The notes under the pieces: model-generated
What the model was told of the DNA's origin: nothing
Databases searched by the model: none
The model's input: the letters and a program-made list of their open reading frames with translations, nothing else
Source of the DNA: Methanosalsum natronophilum
Lineage (GTDB): Archaea; Halobacteriota; Methanosarcinia; Methanosarcinales; Methanosarcinaceae
Length of the DNA: 64,000 nt
Assembly: GCF_024808815.1 (NCBI RefSeq)
Contig: NZ_JANUCS010000001.1
Span: 1-64,000, forward strand
Direction of reading: 5' to 3'
Shown here: piece after piece, positions 42,946 to 53,211 of the stretch
Layout of the letters: every line of letters begins with the position of its first letter
Numbering within the stretch: position 1 is the stretch's first letter
Position numbers and translations under genes: made by a program

Positions 42946-44430
42946 ATTATATTATTCAATGATATTCAATTTCTAGATACTACATTAAGAGATGGTGAAC
43001 AAACCCCAGGCGTTGCCCTATCAACTGATGATAAAGTGTTTATAGCCAAAAAAATTGACGAACTAGGAGTCAATATAATTGAAGCAGGGTCTGCAATCAC
43101 ATCTGTTGGCGAACGTCAATCTATAAAAGCAATTACAGCTGAGAATTTAAGTGCAGAAATTTGTAGCTATGCACGTATTATGAAACAAGATATTAATTAT
43201 GCTATAGATTGTAATGTTGACTCTGTTCACCTAGTTGTTCCAGTTTCTGATTTACATATTAATGTTAAACTCAGGAAAGATCGTGAAGCTGTTAGGCAGA
43301 TGGCAGTTGAAGTAACTGAATATGCAAAAGATCATGGACTAACAGTAGAGCTTAGTGGAGAGGATGCTTCAAGAGCCGATTTAGACTTTTTAGAATCCTT
43401 ATATTCTAGTGGAATAGAAGCTGGTGCTGATAGAATATGTTTTTGCGACACAGTAGGTATGCTTGTACCTGAAAAGACAGAGCAGATATTCAACCATTTA
43501 GCTAGCTCAATACAAGTACCGGTTGCAATTCATTGTCATAATGATTTTGGTTTAGCGGTTTCTAACACTTTAGCTGCTTTAAGAGCAGGTGCAAAAGAAG
43601 CTCATATGACTATAAATGGAATTGGTGAAAGAGCAGGAAACACTTCTTTTGAAGAAGTGATTATGGCTTTGGAGTGGCTATACAAATATAACACAGGTAT
43701 CAACTGTGAAGAAATATATCGCACATCAAGGTTGGTGAGCAGGTTAACAGGTATAGCTGTTTCAGTTAACAAATCATTAGTTGGAGCAAATGCATTTACT
43801 CATGAAGCTGGAATTCATGTACATGGTCTGATCGCTGATACGTCTACATATGAACCAATCAGTCCAGAAATAATAGGGAGAGAGAGAAAAGTAGTTTTAG
43901 GAAAACATGCTGGAAAAAGCTCAGTTACATTGGCCTTAAAAGAATTAGGATTGGATACAGATGCAGCTCAATTAGATGAAATTGTATCCCGTGTTAAAGA
44001 ATTAGGAGACCATGGTAAAAAAATAACAGATTCCGATTTGCAATCAATAGCAGAAACTGTTCTTGACATATATCGTGAATCAATGGTAAGTATTGAAGAA
44101 TTTACTGTTGTATCAGGTAACAAAATAACTCCAACTGCATCTATAAAACTTAATGTCAACAATAAATCGATTGTTGAAGCAGGTATAGGTGATGGACCCG
44201 TTGATGCAGCAATTAATGCCATAAAAAAAGCAATTTCAGGTGTTGCAGATATACAACTTGAAGAATATCATGTAGATGCTATTACAGGTGGCACAGATGC
44301 ACTTGTTGAAGTAATAGTAAAATTATCAAAGGATGGAAAAATGATTACTTCAAAAGGTGCAAGAACTGACATAATTATGGCATCTGTAGAAGCAGTTTTA
44401 AATGGAATCAATCAGTTGATGAAAGAGTAA
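42946..44430 (+). CDS. leuA: 2-isopropylmalate/(R)-citramalate synthase family (start non-canonical)
   Basis: HMGL-like acyltransferase condensing a 2-oxoacid with acetyl-CoA for leucine or isoleucine. LDTTLRDGEQTPGV begins at ~42973; IIEAGSAI, EDASRAD, ICFCDTVGM and IHCHNDFGLAVSNTLAAL follow, then ITINGIGERAGN-like MTINGIGERAGN and the regulatory LeuA-dimer domain. The first canonical start (GTG 43036) would cut off the catalytic RD motif. The true frame is open from 42943, with only ATT or ATA codons (42946, 42949, 42964) and no ATG, GTG or TTG; a GTGAGG site is at 42939-42944. An ATG at 42959 is in another frame. Either a rare start or a sequence indel. Substrate choice is not decidable from motifs. 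Confidence 0.82.
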   Translation: MILFNDIQFLDTTLRDGEQTPGVALSTDDKVFIAKKIDELGVNIIEAGSAITSVGERQSIKAITAENLSAEICSYARIMKQDINYAIDCNVDSVHLVVPVSDLHINVKLRKDREAVRQMAVEVTEYAKDHGLTVELSGEDASRADLDFLESLYSSGIEAGADRICFCDTVGMLVPEKTEQIFNHLASSIQVPVAIHCHNDFGLAVSNTLAALRAGAKEAHMTINGIGERAGNTSFEEVIMALEWLYKYNTGINCEEIYRTSRLVSRLTGIAVSVNKSLVGANAFTHEAGIHVHGLIADTSTYEPISPEIIGRERKVVLGKHAGKSSVTLALKELGLDTDAAQLDEIVSRVKELGDHGKKITDSDLQSIAETVLDIYRESMVSIEEFTVVSGNKITPTASIKLNVNNKSIVEAGIGDGPVDAAINAIKKAISGVADIQLEEYHVDAITGGTDALVEVIVKLSKDGKMITSKGARTDIIMASVEAVLNGINQLMKE

Positions 44431-44509
44431 ATCAGGAACTATATTTTATAGATTTGTTCTGCAAAAATAATTACATTATAATCATTAAATGAATACAGGT
44501 AAGATTTGT

Positions 44510-46198
44510 ATGTCAGAATTTACTAACAAGATGACAGGAGCCAGAGCCTTAATAGAATGTTTATATAGAGAAGGCGTAGATACAATATTTGGTTATCCTG
44601 GTGGAGCTGTACTCCCCATATATGATGAATTGTATCATTCAAAAATAAAACATATTTTGGTAAGACATGAACAGTCCGCAGCACACGCAGCTGATGGTTA
44701 TGCTAGAGCTACAGGGAAAACAGGTGTCTGTCTATCTACATCTGGCCCTGGTGCAACTAATTTAGTAACTGGGATTGCAACGGCGTATATGGATTCAGTT
44801 CCAATAGTAGCATTTACAGGTCAAGTTCCAAGTTCACTTATAGGCAACGATGCATTCCAAGAAGCTAACATAACCGGTATTACATTACCAATTACAAAGC
44901 ATAACTACTTAGTACAAGATGTTAAAGAGTTGCCGAAGATTATAAAAGAAGCATTCCATATAGCTTCCACTGGAAGACCTGGACCCGTACTAATAGATAT
45001 ACCTAAAGACATAACTACTGAAGAATTTGAGTTTTATTACCCTGAAAAAGTTGAGCTAAGAAGTTATAAGCCAACATATAAAGGGAATAAACAGCAAATA
45101 AAAAAGGCCGTAGAAGAAATTAAAAAAGCATCACAGCCTGTCATTTATGTAGGAGGTGGTGTAATTTCATCAAACTCAAGTGAATCCCTTTTAGCATTTG
45201 CTGAAAAAATTAATGCTCCTGTAACTTCAACTTTAACAGGAATGGGAGCTTTTCCTGGGAATCATCCTTTGTACTTGGGAATGCTAGGAATGCATGGAAC
45301 AAAATATGCTAATTATTCAATACAGGAAGCAGATCTAATTATTGCAATCGGTGCCAGGTTTGATGATAGGGTTACCGGTAAAGTAGAATCTTTTGCACCA
45401 AACGCAAATATCATACATATTGACATTGATCCAGCTGAAATTTCAAAGAATATTGAAGTCATGATTCCAATTGTTGGAGATGCTAATTGGATATTGAAAG
45501 AATTAATTAAAGAAACTGAGCATAAACAGCATAGTGAATGGCTTGCCAAAATCAATCGATGGAAAAAGGATTGCTGCCTCCATTATGTGAAAAATGATAA
45601 ATTAAAACCTCAGTTTATAATTGAGCAAATATGTGAAAGCTCAAAAGATGCAATTATAGTTACTGAAGTTGGACAACATCAAATGTGGGCTTCCCAATAT
45701 TTCCAATACACTAAACCTCGCACTTTTATAACTTCAGGTGGATTAGGTACTATGGGATATGGATTTCCAGCTGCAATTGGTGCCAAAGTTGGTATGCCTG
45801 AAAAGGATGTTTTTGATATTGCAGGAGATGGATCATTTCAAATGAGTTCTCAAGAGTTAGCTACTGTTGTATCCAGTGACATTCCCGTTATTATCGCAAT
45901 CTTAAATAATGGATATTTAGGAATGGTGCGGCAGTGGCAAGAATTATTTTTCAGTAAAAGATATTCATCAACTTGTATAAAAGATAGTGTTGATTTTGTT
46001 AAATTGGCTGAAGCTTATGGTGCTTTAGGAATAAGAGTCCAAAAGCAAGAAGAAGTTAAGCCTGCAATAGAAAAAGCAATTGCATCAAAAAGACCTACTT
46101 TAATAGATTTTATCGTAGAATGTGAAGAGAATGTGTCTCCCATGGTACCTGCTGGTGCTGCCATCAATGAAATTTTAGACTTGGAGGTAAAAAAATGA
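44510..46198 (+). CDS. ilvB: Acetolactate synthase, catalytic subunit
   Basis: ThDP enzyme making acetolactate from two pyruvates. The core has [33 protein letters not shown] (with catalytic Glu further on in [15 protein letters not shown]), [26 protein letters not shown], and the ThDP motif [16 protein letters not shown] to [13 protein letters not shown]. The ATG at 44510 is a normal start; a longer frame begins at 44489. It overlaps ilvH by 4 nt. It follows the leuA-like gene by about 80 nt. Confidence 0.96.
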   Translation: MSEFTNKMTGARALIECLYREGVDTIFGYPGGAVLPIYDELYHSKIKHILVRHEQSAAHAADGYARATGKTGVCLSTSGPGATNLVTGIATAYMDSVPIVAFTGQVPSSLIGNDAFQEANITGITLPITKHNYLVQDVKELPKIIKEAFHIASTGRPGPVLIDIPKDITTEEFEFYYPEKVELRSYKPTYKGNKQQIKKAVEEIKKASQPVIYVGGGVISSNSSESLLAFAEKINAPVTSTLTGMGAFPGNHPLYLGMLGMHGTKYANYSIQEADLIIAIGARFDDRVTGKVESFAPNANIIHIDIDPAEISKNIEVMIPIVGDANWILKELIKETEHKQHSEWLAKINRWKKDCCLHYVKNDKLKPQFIIEQICESSKDAIIVTEVGQHQMWASQYFQYTKPRTFITSGGLGTMGYGFPAAIGAKVGMPEKDVFDIAGDGSFQMSSQELATVVSSDIPVIIAILNNGYLGMVRQWQELFFSKRYSSTCIKDSVDFVKLAEAYGALGIRVQKQEEVKPAIEKAIASKRPTLIDFIVECEENVSPMVPAGAAINEILDLEVKK

Positions 46199-46680
46199 AG
46201 CATACATTGGCAGTATTGGTAGAGAATAGACATGGTGTTCTTTCAAGGGTTGCTGGTTTGTTCTCAAGACGTGGGTACAATATAGATAGTCTTGCGGTAG
46301 GTGTTACAGAGGATCCGACGATTTCGAGAATGACAATTGTGGTTAGAGGTGATGACAGGGTTCTTGAACAGGTTGTAAAACAATTGAATAAGCTAATTGA
46401 TGTTATACGTGTTACAGATATTGAATCTGAGGATTCGGTAGATAGAGAACTTGTACTGATCAAAGTTGCATCTGATGTTAATACTAGAGCAGAAATTATT
46501 CAAATTGTTGATATCTTTAGAGCTAGGATTGTAGATGTATCAACTAAATCTCTTATAATTGAAATCACAGGAAATGAAGATAAAATATTAGCACTTGAAA
46601 AACTTTTAAGACCATTTGGTATAAAAGAACTAGCAAGAACAGGTAAAATAGCACTTACAAGAGGAGCAAAGAAAGTTTAA
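46195..46680 (+). CDS. ilvH: Acetolactate synthase, regulatory subunit
   Basis: 161-residue regulatory subunit, valine-sensing. N-terminal ACT domain: [37 protein letters not shown]; a second domain includes [30 protein letters not shown] and [12 protein letters not shown]. The first ATG overlaps the ilvB stop (ATGA-type), with GGAGG before it. Called ilvN or ilvH in different organisms. Confidence 0.95.
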   Translation: MKHTLAVLVENRHGVLSRVAGLFSRRGYNIDSLAVGVTEDPTISRMTIVVRGDDRVLEQVVKQLNKLIDVIRVTDIESEDSVDRELVLIKVASDVNTRAEIIQIVDIFRARIVDVSTKSLIIEITGNEDKILALEKLLRPFGIKELARTGKIALTRGAKKV

Positions 46681-46713
46681 CTATTCACTTAATTCATGGA
46701 GGTTTTTAAAATT

Positions 46714-47721
46714 ATGGTTGAAATGTATTATGATAAAGATGCAAGCTTTGAGATTTTGAAAAATAAAACTATAGCAGTCTTAGGATATGGAAGTCAGGGA
46801 CATGCACAGTCACAAAACCTTAAAGATTCGGGATTAAATGTTATTGTAGGACTTAGAAAAGGAAGTAAAAGGTGGCAACAAGCTGAAAATGACGGTATGA
46901 GCGTTAATACTGTTTCTGAAGCTGTTAAAGATGCAGATATAATTCAAATCCTTTTACCTGATGAAGTCCAAGCAAAAGTATATGAAGAAAAAATAGAACC
47001 AAATCTCGATCCAGGCAACGCACTAGTGTTTTCACATGGATTTAATATCCATTATAATCAAATAGTTCCACCTAGTGATGTAGATGTCTATATGGTAGCA
47101 CCAAAAAGTCCTGGGCATTTAGTTAGAAGAACTTTTAAAGATAATACCGGAGTACCAGGACTAATCGCAATATATCAAAACGCCACTGGCAAAGCTCACG
47201 ATCTTGCATTAGCGCATTCTAAAGGCGTTGGGTGCACAAGAGCTGGTGTGTTTGAAACTACTTTTAGAGAAGAAACTGAAACTGATCTTTTTGGAGAGCA
47301 GGTAGATTTATGCGGTGGTGTTGCTTCATTAATTAAAACTTCTTTTGAAGTACTTGTTGAAGCGGGTTACCAACCAGAAATGGCTTACTTTGAAACTTTG
47401 CATGAATTAAAACTAATTGTTGACTTAATTCATGAAGGGGGTCTTGAAAAAATGTGGTACTCTGTCTCAAATACAGCAGAGTATGGAGGCTTGACTGTAG
47501 GGCCTAAAATCATAAATGAGTTATCAAGAGAAGCTATGTATGAAGCTCTAGAAAGAATCCAAAATGGAGAGTTTGCCAGAGAGTTTGTCCTAGAAGGAAG
47601 AGTTAATAATCCTGTACTAAAATCAATGGAAAGAAAAGAACGAGAACACGCAATTGAAGAGGTTGGTAGAGAATTAAGAGCCAAAATGCCGTGGTTGAAT
47701 AGTGAGTTGAATGAGAAATAA
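46714..47721 (+). CDS. ilvC: Ketol-acid reductoisomerase
   Basis: IlvC isomerises and reduces acetolactate with NADPH. The N-terminal Rossmann part has [21 protein letters not shown] and LRKGSKRW (cofactor-specificity loop), followed by [15 protein letters not shown] and FSHGFNIHY. The helical C-terminal domain contains the metal-binding [13 protein letters not shown] and [13 protein letters not shown]. Start chosen at ATG 46714 after GGAGG; an ATG at 46696 would add six residues. Last of the leuA-ilvB-ilvH-ilvC unit. Confidence 0.95.
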   Translation: MVEMYYDKDASFEILKNKTIAVLGYGSQGHAQSQNLKDSGLNVIVGLRKGSKRWQQAENDGMSVNTVSEAVKDADIIQILLPDEVQAKVYEEKIEPNLDPGNALVFSHGFNIHYNQIVPPSDVDVYMVAPKSPGHLVRRTFKDNTGVPGLIAIYQNATGKAHDLALAHSKGVGCTRAGVFETTFREETETDLFGEQVDLCGGVASLIKTSFEVLVEAGYQPEMAYFETLHELKLIVDLIHEGGLEKMWYSVSNTAEYGGLTVGPKIINELSREAMYEALERIQNGEFAREFVLEGRVNNPVLKSMERKEREHAIEEVGRELRAKMPWLNSELNEK

Positions 47722-47786
47722 TCAGGTTTCATGTAGCTGCTTTGGAAGTAGCTACATATAACTATAGTAAAAAGGGCGTGTATAAT

Positions 47787-48311
47787 TTGAACTCGATTCT
47801 AGAAGCTATTATTTCAAGAAGAAGCATTCGCAATTTTACCAAAAAAAAGGTAGAAGATGATAAAATAAATAGCATACTCAAAGCAGCTATATGGGCTCCC
47901 TCTGGACTAAATAATCAACCTTGGAAATTTATAGTTATAGAGAATGAAAACACGATACAAAGTTTATCAAAGTTAACTCATTACGAAAAAGTAGTCAAAA
48001 ATTCCCCTCTATTGATAGCAGTATTTCTTGACAGTGATGAAAGTTATAATTTTGTTAAAGATGTACAAGCAATTGGGGCATCTATTCAAAACATGTTACT
48101 TGCTTCTTTTGAAATGGAATTAGGGTCAGTTTGGTTAGGTGAAATACTCAATAATAAATATGAAGTTCATAAACTACTAGATACACCTGAAAATTTTGAA
48201 CTTATGGCAATAGTAGCATTAGGTTATCCAGTAAATAAGGAGCAGAAGTCTACAAGGAAAAATCTGCATGAGGTAGTATATTATGAGCACTATCAAAGTA
48301 AAGTTGTTTAA
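47787..48311 (+). CDS. Nitroreductase-family flavoprotein
   Basis: About 174 residues. LEAIISRRSIRNF is the FMN-binding N-terminal motif; then AAIWAPSGLNNQPWKFIVIEN, GASIQNMLLASFEMELGSVWLG and ELMAIVALGYP, as in the FMN-dependent nitroreductase family. TTG at 47787 is preferred as start because it puts the motif at the usual distance; an alternative TTG at 47742 would give 189 residues. Substrate is unknown. It lies 20-60 nt after ilvC, possibly in the same transcript. Confidence 0.82.
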   Translation: MNSILEAIISRRSIRNFTKKKVEDDKINSILKAAIWAPSGLNNQPWKFIVIENENTIQSLSKLTHYEKVVKNSPLLIAVFLDSDESYNFVKDVQAIGASIQNMLLASFEMELGSVWLGEILNNKYEVHKLLDTPENFELMAIVALGYPVNKEQKSTRKNLHEVVYYEHYQSKVV

Positions 48312-48338
48312 TTGTATCTATTCATGAGATTTATATTT

Positions 48339-48437
48339 AAGACGAAGAGAAAGTATGTATGGGGTGTAGGAGGAAAAGGAGAGTTTGCTCACTTTGGGTG
48401 AAAATGGCTAGTAATAACATCTACATCTCTTCGTCTT
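48339..48437. ncRNA. Candidate structured RNA or 3' element between convergent genes
   Basis: AAGACGAAGAGA (48339-48350) and TCTCTTCGTCTT (48426-48437) are a perfect 12-bp inverted repeat enclosing 75 nt that is less AT-rich and purine-rich (GGGG, GGAGG, GGGTGA). An inner TGTAG/CTACA pairing (48365-48369 with 48421-48425) would continue the stem after a bulge. A second 5-bp hairpin ACGAA/TTCGT follows at 48441-48456. TTATATTT at 48331-48338 could be a TATA box or coincidence. No RNA family was recognised. Confidence 0.4.
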
Positions 48438-48496
48438 TATACGAACAAATTTTCGTTCTTATGATAGATAAATATTTTGCTCCGATCGGTAAATAT

Positions 48497-50803
48497 CTAC
48501 TTTTTTATACACTTACGGTTTATACATCCAACAAAAGGGTCTGTTTTTGATTCTTTAACCCTAACAATTTTCCAGTTACAGATCTTACAAAAATCTGAGG
48601 TTATGCTTAATCTACCTTTTTTTGGAAGTGAATGAGTAAAGCCACACTTATTGCTACAGCCTAAAAACCTACCAGATTCAGTATTAATTACAAACAAATA
48701 ACCATCGCAATTTAAGCAGGCTCCTACTATATCAGGAGGAAAACATTCTTTTTCTAACTCACATTTAAAACAGGGTCCTATACTCAAAGCCCAGTGAAAC
48801 TTTCTTCCTACCTTTAAAACCGCAGGAGCCCCCTTTTTGCATAAAGCTTTTTTTGCAACCACAATAGATCCTTTTTTTGGTAAACTAAATGTGTTTTTAC
48901 ATGAAGGAAAACCCGTGCATCCAACAAACCTGCCATTCTCAGTTTTAATAATTCTTAAAATTCGGTTGCATTTTGTGCACTTTCCTACAACATTCTTTTC
49001 ATCTCTGCTTACATATTCATCATAAATAGAATCTGCTAGTTGATCAATTACTATTTCTTTTTTTGCAACAAGTTGGTTAAACATACTTTTAATTTCATCG
49101 ATTCCTTTCAAAATAACCTGATTAAAATCATCTTTTCCTGATTCAACATTCTGAATAAGTGTCTCTATATTTGCTCTTACTTCTGGTTTAACAATAATAG
49201 GTGCAGCAGCGTTTAAAGAGTCCATTAAAATATAGCCTTGGTCTGAGATAGAAATGGTCCTACCTTTTTTCTCAAGATACCCACGGATTTTATTAGTTTC
49301 TATATGACCAGAAGATGTCGCTTTTGTTCCGATATTATTTTTTTCCATGAGAGTTAACAATTCTGCTTCTGTCATTTTTCTAGGTGGAGTTGTCTGGGAA
49401 TTTTCACAGGAAATATCAATTACTTCAACAACATCTCCTTTTGCACATAATGGAAGTGTCTTATCTTTCTTATCTTCAAAAGGATACATTTCTAACCAGC
49501 CAATTTCTTTTAGGACAGAGCCCTTTGAATCAAAAATAGAGTTCTTTATGGATAATGTCAATTTAGTTTTTTCGAATATAGCTGGAGGCATTAAGTTTGA
49601 AAAAAAATGTAAAACTATATAGTTATATACATTCCAGTAAGATGAATCCTTATAATTATTAAGTATTTTTTTATTTGATACTGCTTTTATTGGGTGAATA
49701 GGAGGATGGTCTTGTGCATTATTTTTCCCATTATTAGGAGATATGCTTTTAGGTAGCTTCTTAATATAACTAGAATATTCGCTGTTCTTAAAAGCCTCGA
49801 CAATTTCTTTAAAATTGAAATCCGTGCTATATTGATTTGTTTCCGTCCGAGGATAGCTTATAAATCCTGCTAGGTATAAATCTTCTGCAATAGTTAGGGC
49901 TTCTTCTGGGCTCAAACCAAAATAAATTGATATTTTTTTTAGTAACTCTGTTGTGTTCAGTGGCAATGGGGGGTTCATTGTGTTTTCTTTTGTCGTTTTA
50001 TTTATGACTTTTGCCTTATTTAACTTTTTAATTTCATTAAACTCTTGAACAGCCTCTTCTTTTTCGGTTATTTTCCCCTTCCTATGAATTCCATTAAATT
50101 TAATTTTATCAAAACTAAATATAGCTTCCAACTTCCAAAAATCAGTTGATTCAAAGTTTTTAATTCTTTTCTCCCTCTCATAAACAAAACCACATGTTGG
50201 AGTTTGACATGGGCCGATAGAAAACATACGCCTTGTTCTGATTTTTGATTGAACTGAAATTGTTAAATAACGAGTGAAAATAACACCCATCTTTAGGTCT
50301 AATATTTGCCGGGCTTCAGCTGCCATAGCCATATTTTCGTTAATTTCAGTCAAAGAATTAAATGAATTCAAAATCTCATTAGAAGACAGAGAAGAAAACT
50401 TAGCACGTTTGAATGGAATATTAGACACGCTTTCAATGATTTTTTTCGCTTCAAAGCCTATATTTTCTCCCTCTCTATCAAAATCACAAGCTAAAATTAC
50501 CTTATGAGCAGAAGTAGCAAGTTTTTGAATAGCATCAGCATATTTTTTTTTTGTGATATATTTTTCAGGAGTAATGTTAATTAGAAATTTAGGATCTATT
50601 GAATTCCAATCTTTATATTTTTCTGGAAAATCATATCCCATAATATGTCCAGCTAAACCAATTATGACATAGGATTCGTTCTTTAATTCAAATTCATAGT
50701 ATGGAACTGAATAAGCATATTTTTTACAGTATTTATGATTGCCCAATATACTAGCAATCTTTTCAGCTGCTTTATTCTTTTCAGCTATGATCAAAGTTGA
50801 CAT
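48497..50803 (-). CDS. topA: DNA topoisomerase I (type IA) with C-terminal zinc ribbons
   Basis: Relaxes negative supercoils by single-strand passage. Residues 1-150 are the Toprim domain (TLIIAEKNKAAEKIA, ACDFDREGENIGFE). The active-site Tyr is in AGFISYPRTETNQYS near residue 317. The C-terminal ~180 residues carry several zinc-ribbon modules: CTKCNRILRII with CTGFPSC, CKKGAPAV with CFKCELEKEC, CLNCDGYLFVI with CSNKC, and CKICNWKIV with CINRKC. The 768-residue length is typical of archaeal topoisomerases. Confidence 0.95.
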   Translation of the reverse strand: MSTLIIAEKNKAAEKIASILGNHKYCKKYAYSVPYYEFELKNESYVIIGLAGHIMGYDFPEKYKDWNSIDPKFLINITPEKYITKKKYADAIQKLATSAHKVILACDFDREGENIGFEAKKIIESVSNIPFKRAKFSSLSSNEILNSFNSLTEINENMAMAAEARQILDLKMGVIFTRYLTISVQSKIRTRRMFSIGPCQTPTCGFVYEREKRIKNFESTDFWKLEAIFSFDKIKFNGIHRKGKITEKEEAVQEFNEIKKLNKAKVINKTTKENTMNPPLPLNTTELLKKISIYFGLSPEEALTIAEDLYLAGFISYPRTETNQYSTDFNFKEIVEAFKNSEYSSYIKKLPKSISPNNGKNNAQDHPPIHPIKAVSNKKILNNYKDSSYWNVYNYIVLHFFSNLMPPAIFEKTKLTLSIKNSIFDSKGSVLKEIGWLEMYPFEDKKDKTLPLCAKGDVVEVIDISCENSQTTPPRKMTEAELLTLMEKNNIGTKATSSGHIETNKIRGYLEKKGRTISISDQGYILMDSLNAAAPIIVKPEVRANIETLIQNVESGKDDFNQVILKGIDEIKSMFNQLVAKKEIVIDQLADSIYDEYVSRDEKNVVGKCTKCNRILRIIKTENGRFVGCTGFPSCKNTFSLPKKGSIVVAKKALCKKGAPAVLKVGRKFHWALSIGPCFKCELEKECFPPDIVGACLNCDGYLFVINTESGRFLGCSNKCGFTHSLPKKGRLSITSDFCKICNWKIVRVKESKTDPFVGCINRKCIKK

Positions 50804-50844
50804 GTAATTAAGTCCATTGAGTTCTTTATTTACTTATTATAAGT

Positions 50845-51564
50845 TTAGTTGTTCATAAGTTTCCTTTTGAGCGTGTAAACCTTGGATTTAAGCTTTTCAT
50901 TATCATACCTAAATATTAGCAGGCCAACAAATAATAGGAAAAATGTAATTAAATTAATGAATAGTGTAACAATTATTTCAATTCCACCAATTCCACCACC
51001 GGTGGTACCATAAAAAGTATCACCAAACATTACAGGATGAACTGATCTCCAAAGTCTAATTGAAAAAAAGCTCAGTGGGACTGAAATAAATCCCACTATT
51101 CCAAAAATTGCTGATAATCTTGCACCTTTTTCGGGTTCGTCCACTGATTGGCGAACCATAATATAGCCAACATAAACTAAAAAAAGTACTAGTGACGTAG
51201 TTAGCCTGGGTTCCCATACCCAATACCAGCCCCAAACATCATTTGCCCATATTGATCCAGTTAACAATACTAAAAATGCAAAAATGGCACCTATTTCTGC
51301 AGAAGATGCCGCAAATTTGTCCCATTTATTATTAAATGTATGTAAATATAAAATACTTGATACAAAAACTAGCATAAAAGCAAAATATGATATTAATGCA
51401 ATTGGAAGATGGATAAAGAAGATATTAAAGCTTTCATTGAGAAGAGTCCCTGCTCCATCATACATGGGGGGAGTATATATGAAAATTGCTCCTAGTGAAA
51501 TTATCAATGAAACTAATATTAAATAAGGCAATAACCTTAATATTTGCTTGTTAAATTCTATCAT
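50845..51564 (-). CDS. ccmC: Cytochrome c maturation protein CcmC
   Basis: Heme-handling membrane protein. About 239 residues with six hydrophobic segments. The tryptophan-rich heme-contact motif reads NDVWGWYWVWEPRLTTSLVLF; the usual Asp in WWVWD is Glu here. Conserved His lie in FIHLPIAL and SVHPVMFG. The start is taken at ATG 51564; the open frame reaches 51603. It is third in ccmA-ccmB-ccmC. CcmE and CcmF are not in the window. Confidence 0.88.
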   Translation of the reverse strand: MIEFNKQILRLLPYLILVSLIISLGAIFIYTPPMYDGAGTLLNESFNIFFIHLPIALISYFAFMLVFVSSILYLHTFNNKWDKFAASSAEIGAIFAFLVLLTGSIWANDVWGWYWVWEPRLTTSLVLFLVYVGYIMVRQSVDEPEKGARLSAIFGIVGFISVPLSFFSIRLWRSVHPVMFGDTFYGTTGGGIGGIEIIVTLFINLITFFLLFVGLLIFRYDNEKLKSKVYTLKRKLMNN

Positions 51565-51680
51565 CAATTCTACACCTGCTAATATAGTATTATTGTTAAG
51601 CATTAACTAATTAGATAAACATTTTGTCTTCTAAGGAGCTCGTAGGAATGTTAACACTTTTTCGATATAATTTAAAATTC

Positions 51681-52355
51681 TTAATCTTGTATAGTCCATT
51701 CAAATAAAAGCCTAGATGTTGTATAAAACATTATTACATATACTACCAATAACCTTAACTCATCTAAAATATCCACAAAAGTAGAGCCAGAAATGATTTT
51801 TCCTGTTGCAAGTACGGATGGTATTATCACAGGTACAATTAAAGGAAAAAGAAGTACTGGAAGTAGTAGCTCCCCGCTACGTGTATTCATTGTTATTGCC
51901 GCCAATAGAACACCAACACTCACAATTCCAGATGTACCTACAAGTACAACAACTGCAAGTAAAAATATTCCTTGAAACGAATAGTTAAACATTAAAGCGA
52001 AAATAGGTATGATAAATAATTGTACCAAATAAAGTAGAGTTAATGTAGATAATATCTTTCCTGTATAAATTGCATTCCACTGAGCAGGACATAGCTTTAG
52101 AGCATTAATGCAGCCATTTTCAATCTCATCAGAAAATGATTGAAATATGGCAATTGTAGAAACAAAAGTAAAAGAGACCCAGAGTACACCTGGAACAAGA
52201 GAATCAATAAATGATGATTTGCCTATAAAATTTCCAAAAGATATACTAAAGATTAATACTACAAGTAAAGAAAATATAATCATTGAATTTAGCTTTTTTT
52301 TTGACCTAAATTCTGACTGAAGGTCTTTAAGACAGATATTCAAACTTTTAAACAT
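51681..52355 (-). CDS. ccmB: Heme exporter permease CcmB
   Basis: The 224-residue protein has six membrane segments and the family features FRSKKKLNSMIIFSLLVVLIFS near the start, PGVLWVSFTFVSTIAIFQSF, NGCINALKLCP and LLPVLLFPLIVPVIIPSV. It pairs with the CcmA ATPase in the ABC complex that releases holo-CcmE. 26 nt after ccmA; ccmC starts about 115 nt further on. Confidence 0.88.
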   Translation of the reverse strand: MFKSLNICLKDLQSEFRSKKKLNSMIIFSLLVVLIFSISFGNFIGKSSFIDSLVPGVLWVSFTFVSTIAIFQSFSDEIENGCINALKLCPAQWNAIYTGKILSTLTLLYLVQLFIIPIFALMFNYSFQGIFLLAVVVLVGTSGIVSVGVLLAAITMNTRSGELLLPVLLFPLIVPVIIPSVLATGKIISGSTFVDILDELRLLVVYVIMFYTTSRLLFEWTIQD

Positions 52356-52381
52356 GTTAATTGTAAACCATTATCATTAAG

Positions 52382-53098
52382 CTAGTTAGATTGAAAATTA
52401 AACTCACATAAAGTTTTAAAATCAGCATAGCTTCCAATCTCATTTTTCTTTTTATCAAAAGTTATTTTTCCATTCTTTATTATTATTGCCCTATTACAAA
52501 CGTTGAAACCTCTTTCTAAGTTGTGTGATACCATTATTTTTACTTTGGTATGACTATTATTCAATACTAAGTTTTCAAATACTTCAATAGCATTTAAATC
52601 CAGTCCTGTGTAAGGTTCATCAAGAAGTAATATAGAAGGTTTATGAATAAGAGCTCTAATGATAGACAATCGTTGTTTCATTCCTCTAGATAGAGTGCCG
52701 GCTCTTTCTTTTCTGTATATACATAGCCCAGCTTCTTCAATCATTTTATTTATCCTTGTTTCTAGTTCTACAGAGTCAATATCAAACATTTTACCAAAGA
52801 AACGAAGGTTTTCCTCAACTGTAAGGTTTTCATAAATAAAAGTTTCATGGGAAACAAAACCAATGAGTTGTCTAGCTTCAATTAAGTTTTTTTCCATATT
52901 AGTTCCATTTATAGATATAACTCCGTCAGTAGGTTTCAATAGGCTAGCTATCATTTTAAGGATGGTTGTCTTGCCAGCACCGTTAGGGCCAAACAGAACA
53001 ATAAACTCATCGTTAAAGATATCAAAACTAATATTGCTTACTGCATATCGGCCTTCAAACTTTTTAAATAGACCTTTGATTGAAATGTAAGGTTTCAT
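52382..53098 (-). CDS. ccmA: Heme exporter ATPase CcmA
   Basis: ABC ATPase, 238 residues. Walker A GPNGAGKTTIL, signature TLSRGMKQRLSIIRAL, Walker B SILLLDEPYTGLD, and switch VSHNLERGFN. The position upstream of ccmB and ccmC decides the CcmA assignment over other ABC ATPases. C-type cytochromes occur in a few methanosarcinal genera and ANME relatives, so the operon is informative about physiology. Its 113-nt upstream region toward phoU is AT-rich. Confidence 0.88.
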   Translation of the reverse strand: MKPYISIKGLFKKFEGRYAVSNISFDIFNDEFIVLFGPNGAGKTTILKMIASLLKPTDGVISINGTNMEKNLIEARQLIGFVSHETFIYENLTVEENLRFFGKMFDIDSVELETRINKMIEEAGLCIYRKERAGTLSRGMKQRLSIIRALIHKPSILLLDEPYTGLDLNAIEVFENLVLNNSHTKVKIMVSHNLERGFNVCNRAIIIKNGKITFDKKKNEIGSYADFKTLCEFNFQSN

Positions 53099-53211
53099 TT
53101 AAATTACAGCCGTCTTATCTTTTAATCTATTATTGAAAAGTTAGGTGAGAACAATGTTCTAACATATGGCCATATGTTAGATGTTAGTCAATTAGATTTT
53201 ATTTTAATATA

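Noticed and set aside
48359-48550. 63-codon plus-strand frame in the nitroreductase-topA gap
   Set aside because: Overlaps the end of topA and the strong inverted repeat; composition not protein-like. The structured region explains it better.
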